Assembly (NCBI GenBank): GCA_905250885.1
Contig: CAJNOQ010001273.1
Span: 1 to 33,709, forward strand
Length of the DNA: 33,709 bases
DNA from: Didymodactylos carnosus
Lineage: Eukaryota; Rotifera; Eurotatoria; Philodinida; Philodinidae
Direction of reading: 5' to 3'
Shown here one piece after another: positions 10,101-22,814 of the stretch. Both the position numbers and the translations under genes were made by a program. The notes under the pieces were generated by a model. The model saw nothing but the letters and a program-made list of their open reading frames with translations. It was not told the origin of the DNA and ran no database searches. Numbering within the stretch: position 1 is the first letter of the stretch; each line of letters starts with the position of its first letter.

Positions 10101-10670
10101 GGAGGTCCACCAACTGTCCAATCGCTTTTGAAACGAAACCTAGTGGATGATAGGTAGTCAACCATGCTGATTTCGAATATCGACATGAGACAGACAGATA
10201 GGCCTCCACAAACCCGTTTTCTGGAAAACCAGTTTTTCAGAAACCCAAACCTTTCTTAATGAGGCATGATTGTAGCTCGCAAATTTCTGATTAAAATGAG
10301 ACATCTCCCAGCTCTACATGACCTTTCTTTGCAAAGTTATAGAATTTACAAGAAAAGCCCTAAATGTTCACTGTCAGCTCAAAGCTACAGAAATAAGAAA
10401 AAAATACTTTAGGGCTTTTCTTTAAATTCTATAATTTTGCAAAGAAAGGTCATGTAGAGCTGGGAGATGTCTCATTTTAATCAGAAATTCGCAGGCCACA
10501 ATCATACCTCATTAAGAAAGGTTTGGGTTTCTGAAAAACTGGTTTTCCAGAAAACAGGTCTATGGAGGCCTAACTGCCTGTCTCATGTCGATATTTGGAA
10601 TAAGCATGGTTGACTACCTATCACCCACTAGGTTTCGTCTTAAAAGTGATTGGACAGTTGGTGGACCTCC
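10101..10670. mobile_element. Long foldback (hairpin) element, copy 1
   Basis: Two arms of about 265 bases (10101-10367 and 10411-10670) are inverted repeats of each other at roughly 90 percent identity, around a loop of about 43 bases. The outermost pairing is GGAGGTCCACCAACTGTCC against GGACAGTTGGTGGACCTCC. There is no transposase frame and no obvious target duplication. The inner 350 bases occur again at the right edge of the window (33441 onward). Short open frames inside the arms are by-products of the palindrome. It could be a MITE-like element or a foldback element; a transcript across it would form a long double-stranded hairpin. Confidence 0.8.
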
Positions 10671-10690
10671 CTCGTAAGTGGTTTTACACA

Positions 10691-11015
10691 CAGATGGGTA
10701 AGTCAGGAATTTTGCAAGTCATAAGTCAAGTCAAATCATTCCTCGAAATTTTTTCCTTCAAGTCAAGTCAAGTCTGGTTAAAACGTAGACAGAACATAAA
10801 ATTTGCTAGCACCTTTTAGGTGAGAGACAGTTTTTATAGTTTCAGAAACTGTTTCATGGTAAAAAATGCCTAATTTAAACGAAAATCTCTTACTAGAAAT
10901 GATTTGAGAATTTTTTCAAGTTCAGTCACTGTCACGAAAAAAATCTCTAGTCAAGTCATATCCAAAAAATTTTCGATCAAGTCAAATCAATTCAGACCTG
11001 ACTTGTCCAGCTCTG
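10691..11015. mobile_element. Motif-array element rich in AAGTCAAGTC (probable hAT-like MITE)
   Basis: The ends are imperfect inverted repeats: CAGATGGGTAAGTCAGG at 10691-10707 against the reverse complement of 10997-11015, which reads CAGAGCTGGACAAGTCAGG. The interior is filled with CAAGTCAAGTC repeats (about 10716-10765 and 10910-11005). A CAGAGCTGG-type end resembles hAT termini, but I find no 8-bp target duplication, so the borders or class may be wrong. It directly follows the foldback element. Confidence 0.5.
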
Positions 11016-11395
11016 CAAACTAGTGGTCTCTAGTCAGCTCACCTTTCTAGAATTCAGTAGATACAGTAAATAAGACAAAGAATGTGGCAAAATATCTCTC
11101 ATTCTAACACTCATTTGTATTTTTCTTGAAAATAATTAAAAATAATTGTTTTTATTCATTGTGTGTAATTAAAATACACCCGTATGTGTGAAATATATGA
11201 CAAGATGACATATACAATAATAATAAAAAATTTTACGTACAATACGTACAAAATAGATCTCTAGATTTTGCTAGTACAAAAAAAAGAAATAAAACAAAAA
11301 CAAAATAAAACAAATCCAGAGGATTACGAGATCAATGATTTAGATATTAGCATGCACTTCGACAAATGAAACAATGTCTGATGTCTAGGATAAGC
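11016..11395. other. Region downstream of ST7
   Basis: AT-rich, no coding frame. It contains the 3' end of the minus-strand ST7 transcript; TTTATT (AATAAA on the minus strand) near 11153 is one candidate polyadenylation signal. Confidence 0.35.
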
Positions 11396-14300
11396 TTAGA
11401 TTTTTGCTAATTGTTGAAATAAATTTGAAGGTAAAATCGCTTCAATTTTATCTGTCAAATAACTAATTGGCACGGAAAACCACTGTAAAAATAATTTAGC
11501 CACATAAGCAGCAACTTCTGGATATTGATGAGTTAATAAAGCTAACATGGCTGTACTGGAACAAAGACCAGCTGTGAATAATATAAAAAATGGCAATTCT
11601 TTTTTGGGAAATACAGAGACATCGTGAAATGCTAAAATCGAAAAAAGAAAATTGTATTAGTACTCAAATAATTAAATTTTACATTAATCAAAAGGAAATA
11701 TTCGATGAGCCACTTCTTTTTAAAGAAGATACATACTTGGCAATAGTTCTCTATCCGCTGCTTCTGTACAAGTTGGATATGGATGAAATAAATGTCCTTT
11801 TTCTAATGGATATGGAATCATACGGAATGCTAAAAGAAATGAAACGAGTAAAAATTATCCTTAAAATACAATAGACATTACATACTTCCTTCCCAAGTAC
11901 AATGAAGTAAATTTAATGCCCCATCAACTCTTCTCCAATGTGGTAAATGAAAAAATGCGTAGGCTATCGCTTCACTATCGCCACGTTTTAGAATATGTTC
12001 AGGTGGCAATATTAGACTTTTCATTTCTAATAGATACTAGAAATAGATAAAAGAATTATTATATTTCGAAGAAAAAAAAAACTTATATATTTTGTGTTTT
12101 TACTTTTGGTACATGTGGATTAAATTCAACGGCTCTATGAATGGCTTCGACTGCTGACATTTCTGCTGAACTTAAACCACGTTTACTGGCTATATCCGGA
12201 GAAAATCTAAATAAATAAAAATTATATAATTAATACAACAGCACAAGTGCACCTGAATCAAGCCTAATCTTTGAGCTTCGACGAGATACTACAACAATAA
12301 AATATATCTATACTATAGTATTGTATGTTTATTTTTATACAAATTATATAAAATCCATGATAGTTGTCGCTATTAACATGGATTATTAGCCAGAGAGTTC
12401 TCATGTCAAAGAAATATTTTGTATCTCACGTATATAAATTGTAAAATAAGCTGTAGTATCAAATTAATTTCAATGACTCCAGAGATATTTTGTTGTCCAA
12501 TAAAAATTGAAATTGTTAGAAATTTCTGAAAATTGTACAGAAAGAAAACACAATACTTGGATATGGAGAACTCGACTGTATTCAAGAAAAGAATATCAAA
12601 ATGTACAACAACAAGACATGAGTAACTGAAATAAATCATAGTTCATAAAATCTATCATTTAATATTTTTTTAGAAAAAAGTAAGATATTCGTTTTAAAAA
12701 TATATAAAAGCAAATTAAAGTTATTACTATAGCTACGCTATTGAAATACAATAAGAATTGTACAAATTTTTTTCTATTTAAAACAACACTTACAATTTTT
12801 CATTTAAATTTTATTCGTCGAGTTTAGCATAAGCATAAATGAGCGAATCAAGCATCAGCAGAAAAAAACGAACGTTAACAAACCTACGTGCTCGCAACGG
12901 CTCTCGCTTTCAATAAAGCAGCCGTATAACATATTGTGGCTGATTTTGGTAAACTAATATCTATAATTAAGCATATAAAATCTTCATGCAGTCAATCATA
13001 AAGGCGAATATTAAAGACATTTTTCTAACCATCATATTTGGCTAATACTGCTTGTACATCGGCATAAGATTGCATCATAAGTAGAACTTCAATTAAATTT
13101 TCATGAATATTAAATACACTCATCATTGGAAATTCTTTTACTAACTAAAAATAAAAAACAAAATTTATTATGTACTTCTTTTTATTTTTATAAAAAGTTA
13201 TTTACTCAAATTTTTACATACATCTCTGAAAATTTTTGTTGCCTCTCTTAATTTTCCTAATTTTCGTGCACACATACCAAGACGACGTTTGACATAAATC
13301 AAAATATTTGTGTTTCGTTCTTAGTACAAAAGATAATTTAGAAAAGCAAATAAATTAAAATTATTTCATTATACGTACTATGTACAACTTCTTGATTATG
13401 TCCCTGTTCTAATAGCTGTTGACTTTTTCTATAAGCATTTTCTGAACATTTTAACGCTTGCCGCAGTAAACGTTCAACTTCAATAATTGTTGTAGCTTCT
13501 TCTTCTGCGAGTAATATTAATGCTGGCGTACATCTGTAAATAAATAAAAAAATAAATATATTTTTTGGAAAAAAACAGAAATAATTTATTATATCAGTAC
13601 AAAAAAAAAGAATGTTGCTTACTCTGCATTTTTTTCTATTGCCTCGTGTGCTAATTGAATTCTGGTTGCTGGTGTTCGCTCTCTCCATGCTCTTTGCATA
13701 ACTAAGAATGTAAGAAACATAAAGATATTAAGATTTAAAATGCAATGATGATGTTTAAATAAGAAATTCTTATATTTTATTTCAATTATTGCTTACGTTC
13801 ATATTCTTGTTTTCCTTCATCTATTTCACATGAAAAAAATGTCTGATGTTCTTGTGCTGATAAATTCATATCATGAAATGTTAATGGTTCTTTTCCATTT
13901 GTTGTCAATAAACGTTGATATTCTGAACCACGAAATAGTGACATAGGATTTTTCCATACTTTACATTCTAAAATATGGAAAAAAAAATATTTATAAATTA
14001 TGTCGTTGTTGATAGAGTAGATATGTATCACTAACCATTTGTACCTGTCACAGGTAAATTATTTGTATCTTGTTCTGTACTAGTTTCACTTGGATTTAGA
14101 ATTGGAGTTAAATGATTTATGGATACTTGTTCAATGAACGATGTGCCATACTTTTTGAAATACCACCATTCAAATATCTAAAACAGAATTATATTATTTT
14201 GTAATTCAATTTTGTTCATTTTTAACGTTTATTACGCTACTACTAAACTAAATTTTGTATATTTTCATTTTATAAGATAATATCTTACCAAAATCAGTCC

Positions 14301-17300
14301 CGATATTAATGATGATGTGCCAGTTAATGCAACATAAAATTTTGGAGTTAATGTATTAAAAAACATCGTAGCTATAAACAAAAACATTTTTTTTTAATAA
14401 ATTTAATAAATGATTAATGTGCAAAGAAATAAAAGTTTTTGAATATTATTTTCTACCCAAGCAGCATGCTTTTTTGCTTGAATATGATTCACTGTGATTA
14501 CTTTACACAACTTTACAATGGAATAAGTAAAGTCTGCAGACTTAGTTAACAATTCTACCCGCTATTTTCAGCTAATAATGCAGCTACTTTAAAAAGCGAT
14601 TAGTAGTTTTATGTCAGCTACAAGTGGCGAAATTCTGAGCAAATTAAATTTTTTTGAGCAACATCTAGGTTAATGATACGATAGGGCAACGATATTTGGT
14701 TCGAGACATCTACTTATCAGCATAGAATATTCCAATTTTAAATGAAGAGTATTCTAAAACATTTTTCTCGCTATTTTTGGTACAATGAGATTAGCATTAT
14801 CTCGAGATTTTTGCTAACAGAGAATAACTGATAGATACCGATATTTCATCAGTATTCTTAAAACTTCTTCGACATAGACTTTGTGTTCAATATTATGGAT
14901 TATGCGACTTCTACCACGATTGTAATAAGAAAATTAAAAAGATATATTTTTGTTGATTGTTCGATCTATACCACCCCAAACCCAGCTTGAAACATCGAAA
15001 AAAAGGGGTCAAATTAGGTTAGAATAATAATAAAAAGTTTTTTAATTGACATTTATTAAAAACCGATTATGTTGTTTATTGTTCCACTAGTTTCTGTTAA
15101 TTTTCCCCGCAAATAAACATCAACATACACATACACATATATATACATATGTATATACAAACAACAAGATACATATTAATTTTCACACTTACAAAATATA
15201 ACGTTTAACATGTTTGATTACTTGTGATAGCAGACGTTAAGAAGAGACTATAAGTAAATTTATAATTTTCTTGTATTGATTTTCATAAAATAATATAATA
15301 TCTACAAGAGGATTCACGTTAGTTATTTTTTCTTTTAGTTTAACATAAATTAGATACAACAATAAACAGACACACACATTCTACAACAAGCAAAGTATAA
15401 TACAAAAGGCCATTCTAGATCTCGCTTGGAAAACACATATAAACTATATAGGACGAAAAATGCCGTCAGTATTCTCTTTTCTATTCTTTGCCTTTTAATG
15501 AGACAGCAAGGGAGAAAAATAGATGACGAATCATTAAAAATGTAGAGCGAGAGAGAGAGAGAGAGAGAGAGAGCGATGTAAATGTATGCGTGTATCACCA
15601 GTTATTATTGGGAAAGAAGGACGAAGAAAAAGAACATTTTCTTATATTCAATTAGTTCAATGAAATGAACCTCCTTTTTTTTATCTATCTCTCCTACAAA
15701 TAGAACCATCAGTTCGTTAATCTAATCGATGCAGAGTGTTCAATTAGCAAGGGACTGTTTGTGGTGGATGGTACCAGGTTTGAAGACGGCAAAAAACATA
15801 AGATGGCTATATGCTCTTCTCTTTTTCTCTCTTGTATTTCTCGTCTTTTCTTTTTCTTTTTTTCTTTTTTTTTATAGTCTGACTTAAGATCGAAGTAGAA
15901 AGAATAGGAGAATGATGATGAAAATATAGCGAGTATATTACTAATGAGAAAGACTGTGAACCGTTCGAGCGACGATAGCTATATTATGCTATATTCTGTT
16001 TTTATACAAGTATTACTTTTTCTAGAATATGTCAAAGAAGATGCAAAATAAAAAACGAAACAAAAAAAAAAAATAATGTCTTATGGGAGTGTGTGATACG
16101 TACACGCACACACATGTAAAACTGTTCCATTTATACATAGATATAGGATATTTACGTCAAATGATGATGGGAGAATACAGAAGGAAGAAAAAAAAAAACA
16201 TATTCCCTATATAAAATATATAGTTGACATTTTTTTCACTAAAAATGCAAACTACAAGGTGCATCGGCTTTTGTTTTGATCTTGAAGTGAAAAAGGTATC
16301 TAATTAATTTGAACTTACAAATACAAACCTGGGAAAAGAAAAAATCTTGGACCAAAAAAAAAAACCTGAAATCGTTTTCAGTTTTTGTCCTTAATAACAT
16401 ATGAAATTTATGAATACTAATTTGCGCTTATTATAAGTAAGACTATTTGCTTCAAGCTGTAATAAATATAAAACAATGGATTCAGCAAACAACAGACACA
16501 AATGTTCATGTTAAAAATTTTTAAGTGAGTCATATCCTTATTTTAACTTTATTAGTTCATCTAGGAGCCATCATCGATTTTTTTCGAGCTGTTTTTGTCC
16601 GGTAAAGTCCCATAGTCATTGAGATACTTTTTTTCTTTTCCTTATCTTTACTTTTTCAAGTATAAAGCAATATGTAGTATACGTAGATGAGCTTACCTTT
16701 TTAGACGATCATTTTTCGAGTCACAATCGCAAAGTAGGCGTAATCTAATTGCTGTTGAAGTGCTAAACGTCTGCTACATGATTTTCATTAAAAATTTTCG
16801 CATAATATCTAATTTTTTTTATTTTTGATATTCTCAGTCCCAATTGAGAAAATAACTTTAGTATCGATTATTCGAAAAAATTTAAATTTCATTTTGAACT
16901 GAAATCAGACAAGTAATTGGCTAACTTATGGAGAATTTTGAATAAAAACATTGTCGATTTAAAGATTTACTTGTCTCAGCGTCAACCAAGTTCTAATTTA
17001 TGCTGTTTGTTTTTTTTTTTGTAAACGAGAGAAATAGCAAGACTAATCTAAACTAAACAAACGTGATATAAAATGCATAAAACAAATTTTTAGTCTCTCA
17101 ACGTCATTCTATTTTTTTTTCTAAGATAGAAGACTCCACAAAACTTCATTTAAAAAATACAATATAGGTGGTCATATATGTATGCGAGCTAAACATTGAT
17201 TAGAATACGGCTAACCTGTTGTAAATGATTGTGTAATTTTTAATGGTCCTCTCAGTAGATAGACAAGTATAATAACAAGCATAAAATAAATTGCCCATAA

Positions 17301-17479
17301 ATATGTACAAAACCATTGAATAAAAGTTCTTAATTTTTCAATAAATGAATCACATAACACGAGTTCTAAATAAAAGAATTAAATTAGAATTAAAAAAAAA
17401 GAAAAGTAAATAAAGAAATATTATATCCATTTTTACCTTGACTTTTAGAAAGATTTGTTGTTGACTGTTGTTTATTCAT
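11396..17479 (-). CDS. ST7: ST7 (suppressor of tumorigenicity 7) orthologue, complete
   Basis: Fourteen exons on the minus strand: 17479-17437, 17365-17216, 14371-14289, 14177-14036, 13967-13797, 13701-13623, 13533-13379, 13319-13222, 13144-13030, 12960-12888, 12206-12104, 12036-11886, 11829-11737 and 11631-11396. They total 1692 bases and keep frame throughout, giving 563 aa (human ST7 is about 585). The conserved ST7 blocks appear in order: a first membrane helix ending [104 protein letters not shown] and [73 protein letters not shown]; and [20 protein letters not shown]. Membrane segments lie at both ends, with a TPR-like helical middle. ST7 is a conserved multi-pass membrane protein of unsettled function, implicated in endocytic receptor traffic and tumour suppression. 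Twelve of the 13 introns are under 700 bases; intron 2 is 2.8 kb. Confidence 0.95.
14372..17215 (-). other. Oversized intron 2 of ST7
   Basis: This intron is 2844 bases while most others in the gene are 50-110 bases. It holds a GA microsatellite (15549-15573), alternating TATA/CATA tracts around 15125-15165, and many A and T runs. I found no coding frame with protein features and no clear terminal inverted repeat. Confidence 0.75.
15549..15573 (+). repeat. (GA)n microsatellite
   Basis: About 12 tandem GA units inside ST7 intron 2. Confidence 0.9.
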
Positions 17480-18020
17480 GATTTTTTTCAAATATTTATA
17501 TTTGTTTAAAATTGAATAACTAATTAAATAACGATATTGATCAATTAACGATGAAGATGATGCTGATGATTGAAATGCAAAAAACATTAGAAAAAACAAA
17601 TGATAAGAAAACAAAACAAAAACAACATAAATTACACAAATATCATCTAAAAACAGATGATAAAGTAAATAATGTTTTTAGTTTTCAACTATGACTCTTG
17701 TCTACGAGTAACATACGAAAAAATCAATTTTATTCAAAATTTTTCATATTAAACACATCTAAATCTTGTTATTAGATTATCTGTGTTCTCAATTTTGTTT
17801 AGTTAATTAACAAAAAACATAAAAAAAAATAATAAAATAATTAAAACATATCAAGAAGAACCTTAGAAAATGAAAATGAAAACAAAAAACAAACTATCGA
17901 GCAAATGAGAATAAAATAAGATGTTTACGTTCAATTATTGGTAAATAGGCAATAATCATATGTATTTTCTCTAAAACAAAATGGCTTAACGTTTACTTCA
18001 ATTGAATAATTTCACGAAGT
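17480..18020. other. Upstream region of ST7
   Basis: AT-rich with no gene. The first ATG of the ST7 model (17479) is preceded by in-frame sequence with no obvious alternative start that improves the family match. The promoter presumably lies here. Confidence 0.35.
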
Positions 18021-18915
18021 CTATTCGTCAAAAATTCTTTTATTTTTTATTTTTAGTGTTTGTATACGTAAATAAAACTTTCTCATATTTTTTTCATATT
18101 CAATAAATATATGTATCCATGTTTGTCCATAAACAAATTCAATATTTTCTAAATATATATAAAATTCTTTTCATTGTGGACTACATATTTAAATGTATAT
18201 TCAATATCATCAAATTGAATAAAATTTGAATAAATCGAAAGATATTCGAGTGAATTAATTTGAAAATAATTAAAAATTTGTATAAATTATAAATCGAATG
18301 AATAATATTTGATTAATGATCATTCAAATAGTTGACGAAGAATATTTTTACTATCATTTGTACTACAAAGAGAATTAAATGTAATTGTCAATGATTTTAA
18401 CTATTTTAATCTATCTATGAATAGAATTTGTGTATTTCATGCTGACGGACTAGATGAGAGAAAAAAATAGAACATATCATTAATTATAAATAATTTATTC
18501 CATTCATTCGATATTTCCATATAATTTAGAGATCTGAGTGAAAATTTTTAATTTTTAATCCACCAATAGTTACAAATTTCTATTCTTTTTTAGGTTTTAC
18601 CTTGATTTAATATAACCCGAATTCATTTCAAACAATTTTAAGCTTTTAAGTTGTGTAAATTGTTCTAAATCAAACAGAGTAAGAAATAGCTCAATTTGAT
18701 AAATACAATGTTTTAAGATTATCTTTGACTATTTTTGGTAAAATTTGTAAACAATAATCTATAAATTGTGCAAGTTCAAGTTTGGATAAACTAATATGTT
18801 GTTGACTAATGAGAATTAGCTGATTTAGTCTTGAATTAAGATTATAAAATGAATGATATATATCAAAACATGATAAATATTTAAACACACTATTATTTAC
18901 ACAATATTTTACACA
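18021..18915 (-). pseudogene. Decayed F-box-like / LRR gene
   Basis: On the minus strand the F-box-like signature FKYLSCFDIYHSFYNLNSRL appears at about 18884-18825, and the family match continues to about 18692. There the frame breaks by one base and resumes as ELFLTLFDLEQFTQLKSLKL before a stop near 18600. A further block near 18245-18150 (LEYLSIYSNFIQFDDIEYTF) ends in a stop and continues in another frame to a stop at 18021 (ENIEFVYGQTWIHIF and on). At least two frameshifts and several stops separate pieces that follow the order of the intact homologue at 8833-9822. The N-terminal Met is also unclear. It is most likely a dead member of the bdelloid F-box-like family. Confidence 0.65.
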
Positions 18916-19270
18916 ATAAATCGTCGATTCTTCTACTCATCTAAACGTAAACAAGGAAATTTTATTTTGTAACGAAACTGAACTTACCTATTCACAGTAA
19001 AACAACAACAATATAAAGTTAAAGTTTCGTAATGTCTACAACAGTTATGTATGTACTTAAAAAAGTAATCTTAATTACTAGTGTGAGTTTATACAGTAGA
19101 CTTGTGAATATATAACAATTTTCTGTATTAGAATTTATTCAGCTTTTTCTCGTTAAAAAAGAAAGATGATTTATAATCCTAAATAACAATAAAAGATATG
19201 AAAAAATAAGAAGAATTTATTATTCATATCGCAGTAGTGCTTTATCATAATAGTTAAAAAATCAGTCACC

Positions 19271-19294
19271 AATAATAATAATAATAATAATAAT
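19271..19294 (+). repeat. (AAT)n microsatellite
   Basis: Eight tandem AAT units, just downstream of the ZUP1 stop codon on the minus strand. Confidence 0.9.
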
Positions 19295-19346
19295 GAAAAA
19301 TGCAAAAATTAACAGATAAAACAAATAAATAAGTGAGAGATTATGA

Positions 19347-21280
19347 TCATGATACTTTTGTTGATCGAATAATTTTTGCAGTCTAAAGAATAGAAAATGA
19401 TATAAGAATCAAATATATTAAAATGATCTATTTTTTATCGTACCTCTTGTTCTTGTGGATTTAATAAACCTCTGAGTACAAGTATTTGATAAACAGGTTT
19501 ATTAAATGATTGTAACGTACGACGTAATATGTACATTTTTTGTCGAGGAGATTTTAAAAAGTTTTCATATTCAAATTTTGGTGTACCTGGATCATATAAT
19601 AACAAACGAATTGGAGCCCCACGCATTTGTTCATAACCAATGATTGTTCGACTATGACCTCAAAAATAAAAGAAAAATGATGTCAATTGTTCTACAAAAT
19701 AGTATCAAATTAACATAGCAACTAGTGATTATCTTCAAATCAATTACATAAGTTTTTATAAAACAATTGATTAACACCTTACGCATTAAAATTTCATGGT
19801 AAACTTTAAAATGATTGTAATTGTAACAGCAGTTAAATTCAATCTCATTTTATTTATATATACAAAATTTCTTTTTTTTATGCATCCATCTATTTACCCT
19901 CATGTTGTAGGTAAAGTGGATGTACAATTCTGTCTCGTTTTGAGCTTTCATTATCGAAATAATCTTTAATCCATTTAAATAAATATTGGTATGAACTTGA
20001 CTTTGGAACATTCGTTGGTTTATGAAAATCCAATAATTCCGTTCTATAAAAAGTAAAAATAAAAGCGGCAATGTTGTGAGACAAGTTGAATGATGATAAG
20101 CTACGATTCGTCATAAACAGACTGAATGATTAAATAGTTCTTACTTAATTTTACAATGAGCCAAACACGCCGTTATTTCTGTTGGTCCAATCCATTTTGT
20201 TGATTGATATAATCTTCCGTTGAATTGTTCTCTACCTTGACTATCAAATCCGTTACGCCATGCTTCTTCAATTAATTGTTGTAATCTAGTCACTGACGGT
20301 ATATCAGATCGTTCACAAAATAGTTTTTGACGATATTGAACATCGTGCATCATTGATGAAAGCAACATTTGAAAATTTTTATAACCACATGACCATCCTC
20401 CATCTAACCAAGTGGCAGAAAAATGATCACAATTTGATACTAGACGACGATCAATGACACCTCCCACACCATTCGTCGGTACAAAATGATGAATTGAATC
20501 AATAATACCTTGAATGAATAAATTCTATCAGATCTCTTTTATAGAATCTTTTATTCTAAATATACCTTGTGTTCGTGACTCTTGTCTTTCAACTGGTTGT
20601 TTCGCTAATTGATTTAGTTTCATTTTAAAATCATTATATTCTGCTTGACTAATAAAATTTTTTTTCAAATGATTATCTAAATTCTGTTGAGCACGATCAC
20701 TAAACGATTGATTATTTGCACCATATCTACGCTTGAAAACAAACACACAACATTGTTTATATACCAGTTTCTATTCATTCACTTTACACCTCTTTCATAC
20801 TTGAAATGCTTTAAAATTTTCGTCGTCTTCTTCTTGCTGTATAGTCAGAGCTAATGCATGATCATTATTAAATTGATCATCATCCTTTTCGCCTTCTTCG
20901 CTCATGGATACTGTTGTTTTTGACATTTCATACTGTTCTTTCATTTGTTGTCGCCGTTGTATATCTTGTGCGTATAAGGAATCACTAACTGTTGTTGATG
21001 TGACATTGGTTGAAAGTCCACTTTTAACAGCTTGTGCATAGGAGCCCATTTGTGAATTATCATGATCTTCATTAACATGAATTTGTAAAACTGATGAATC
21101 GTAAAATATCTGATTACATATTGGACAAGTATATTCTGGGTTACATTCATATTCTTTGTGTAATAGAAGTAACGTTTCTTCACAAAATGCACGATTACAC
21201 AGTTCACAATAATAGACAGGACCGTCGACATCAGACTGCTCATCAAAATTCGTTGAACAAAAGGCAGAAGCTGTGGCCAT
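19347..21280 (-). CDS. ZUP1: ZUP1/ZUFSP deubiquitinase (peptidase family C78)
   Basis: Six exons on the minus strand: 21280-20801, 20731-20566, 20508-20145, 20043-19898, 19658-19444 and 19382-19347. They total 1407 bases in frame and give 468 aa (human ZUP1 is 578). The N-terminus has a C2HC finger (C25, C28, H41, C46) and a C2H2 finger (C52, C55, H68, H73). An acidic helix at about 139-155 (DHALALTIQQEE) has the MIU ubiquitin-binding pattern. The protease domain shows GGWSCGYKNFQMLLSS with the catalytic Cys at about 256, EGHSRTIIGYE with His at about 387, and LLLYDPG with Asp at about 408. The spacings (131 and 21) equal those of the human triad Cys360/His491/Asp512. The family cleaves K63-linked ubiquitin chains in genome-stability pathways. 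The last exon (TAKIIRSTKVS, 11 codons) is inferred; reading on past the donor instead would end the protein with VR. Confidence 0.92.
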
Positions 21281-22814
21281 GATTTGTACAACTTTAACTC
21301 ATCTAAAACCTATTATGAAAATATAACATATGAAGGTCTGTGAACAAAAGAGCGATAGTTCATAAATAACTCGTATCAAACTGTCAATTATGGTGCTATC
21401 CTACAATGTGATTAAATGTTTAGAATACTGATAGTAATTAAACAATTTTTAACCGTTATCGTTAGCGTAGTGATTCTTTCAAAACAATTAATCTTGATTT
21501 CGTTCCTTTTTTATTTTTCGTTTTGTTTTCTTCAAAAATAGCATAGCAGCAACAATAACAAATCAACAATAACAGCACGTATCACAAATAAAGAATGTAA
21601 AAGAGAAAACAATTTCTTAACAAAAGTAAAACCAAAGAAAGCTTAACAATTGTGATCAAACAAATAAATCACCTTATCACCGTAAAAGAACAAAAAAATC
21701 CTAAGCGACATACACTCAAAGAGAAAAACAAAATGATATATAACCAGCCAAAAAAAACAACAACCAAGAGTAATCACAGATATACCCGATAGATATGAAA
21801 AAGGACTAAAATCAAACGAAAAACTTTTCATGCTATGAAAATAATATATTTTCAGCACAATGGAAAAGAAATATTTCCTATGATTAGACAGAGAGAAAGA
21901 GAGATAGATAAGAGTACAAAAGGTGAAAAAACACACATCCCGCTAAATAAATTTTTCAGCACCGGAATACTGAAGACGAAAATTTCGATGTTTATAACAC
22001 AGTTAGGATTTTATAAAACACAAACACTTGGTGTATACCCTATGGGAAAACAATAGCATAAATTATCACGTGACTATAACAAAGTAAGAAAATACAATAA
22101 AAAACTGTTCACACAACCACTTGACTAAATAACCTTTCAATTTCAATTGAAGATGGAACTTGATTTAAACTAATTTAAAAAAGTCTGATATTGAACTAGT
22201 TCAAACTGAGACATTTTAAAACCCTTTACCATTAGATGATAGTAAACTGTCCATATTTAAATAATCTAAGCTTTTGTTGGAAAAGTGTATATAACATAAC
22301 ACTGAACATTTTTTTTCCTATTGTTCGAGAGAAGAATCACGATTAGAAATGTGAGTTTGACGTTTTAGCATTTCTATGACTAAAAAACAAGAAAAGACTG
22401 AAGATGTAAAAAGAAGCGTAAATGCTTGATTCAAGCACACATACATGATAAGATAAGGGTTAGCCGAAAAATTAAACAGAGCAGAAACACAATGATTATT
22501 TTTCTATAAAGAAAAAAAGTTCACAGGACAAAAATTATTGCTAACAAAACATGTATGTGGCTGAATATCAGCATGATAAAGAAAAACAAAGGAAAATTAC
22601 GTAAAAGAAAGGACAAACAAAAGAAATTCCTGAGTGTTATTGTTTTGAGTGAAAAACACATCAGAACAATGAAAAAAAATGGAAAGGACCGAGAAATAGC
22701 TTGTTAGTAAGGGACAGCTAAGGGCTATAAGATACCAGAGCCATTATCATTTAGCTTTTCATTCATTTATTTTCTTCTTTTGCTGTTTGTCAATTTGTTT
22801 CTGTGCTGTTTTTT
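21281..22814. other. Intergenic between ZUP1 and the RRM gene
   Basis: AT-rich, no coding frame with conserved features. On the minus strand a pyrimidine-rich acceptor (GGTTTTAG, ending at 21303) lies 22 bases before the ZUP1 ATG, consistent with a 5'-UTR intron or spliced-leader addition. The polyadenylation region of the RRM gene is near 22766. Confidence 0.4.
22766..22771 (-). promoter_or_regulatory. Candidate polyadenylation signal of the RRM gene
   Basis: AATAAA on the minus strand about 45 bases after the stop codon at 22815-22817. Confidence 0.45.

Noticed and set aside
10003-10209. 68-codon minus-strand frame, matched by a 69-codon plus-strand frame at 10610-10819
   Set aside because: The two share TTYHPLGFV...GQLVDL only because they are the two arms of the foldback palindrome.
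15350-15598. 82-codon minus-strand frame with a Leu-Ser run
   Set aside because: The LSLSLSLSL stretch is translation of the GA microsatellite inside ST7 intron 2.
22140-22250. AT-rich segment resembling the 31646 element
   Set aside because: Shared TTTAAACTAATTTAAA-type strings only; no paired terminal repeats or TA flanks found.
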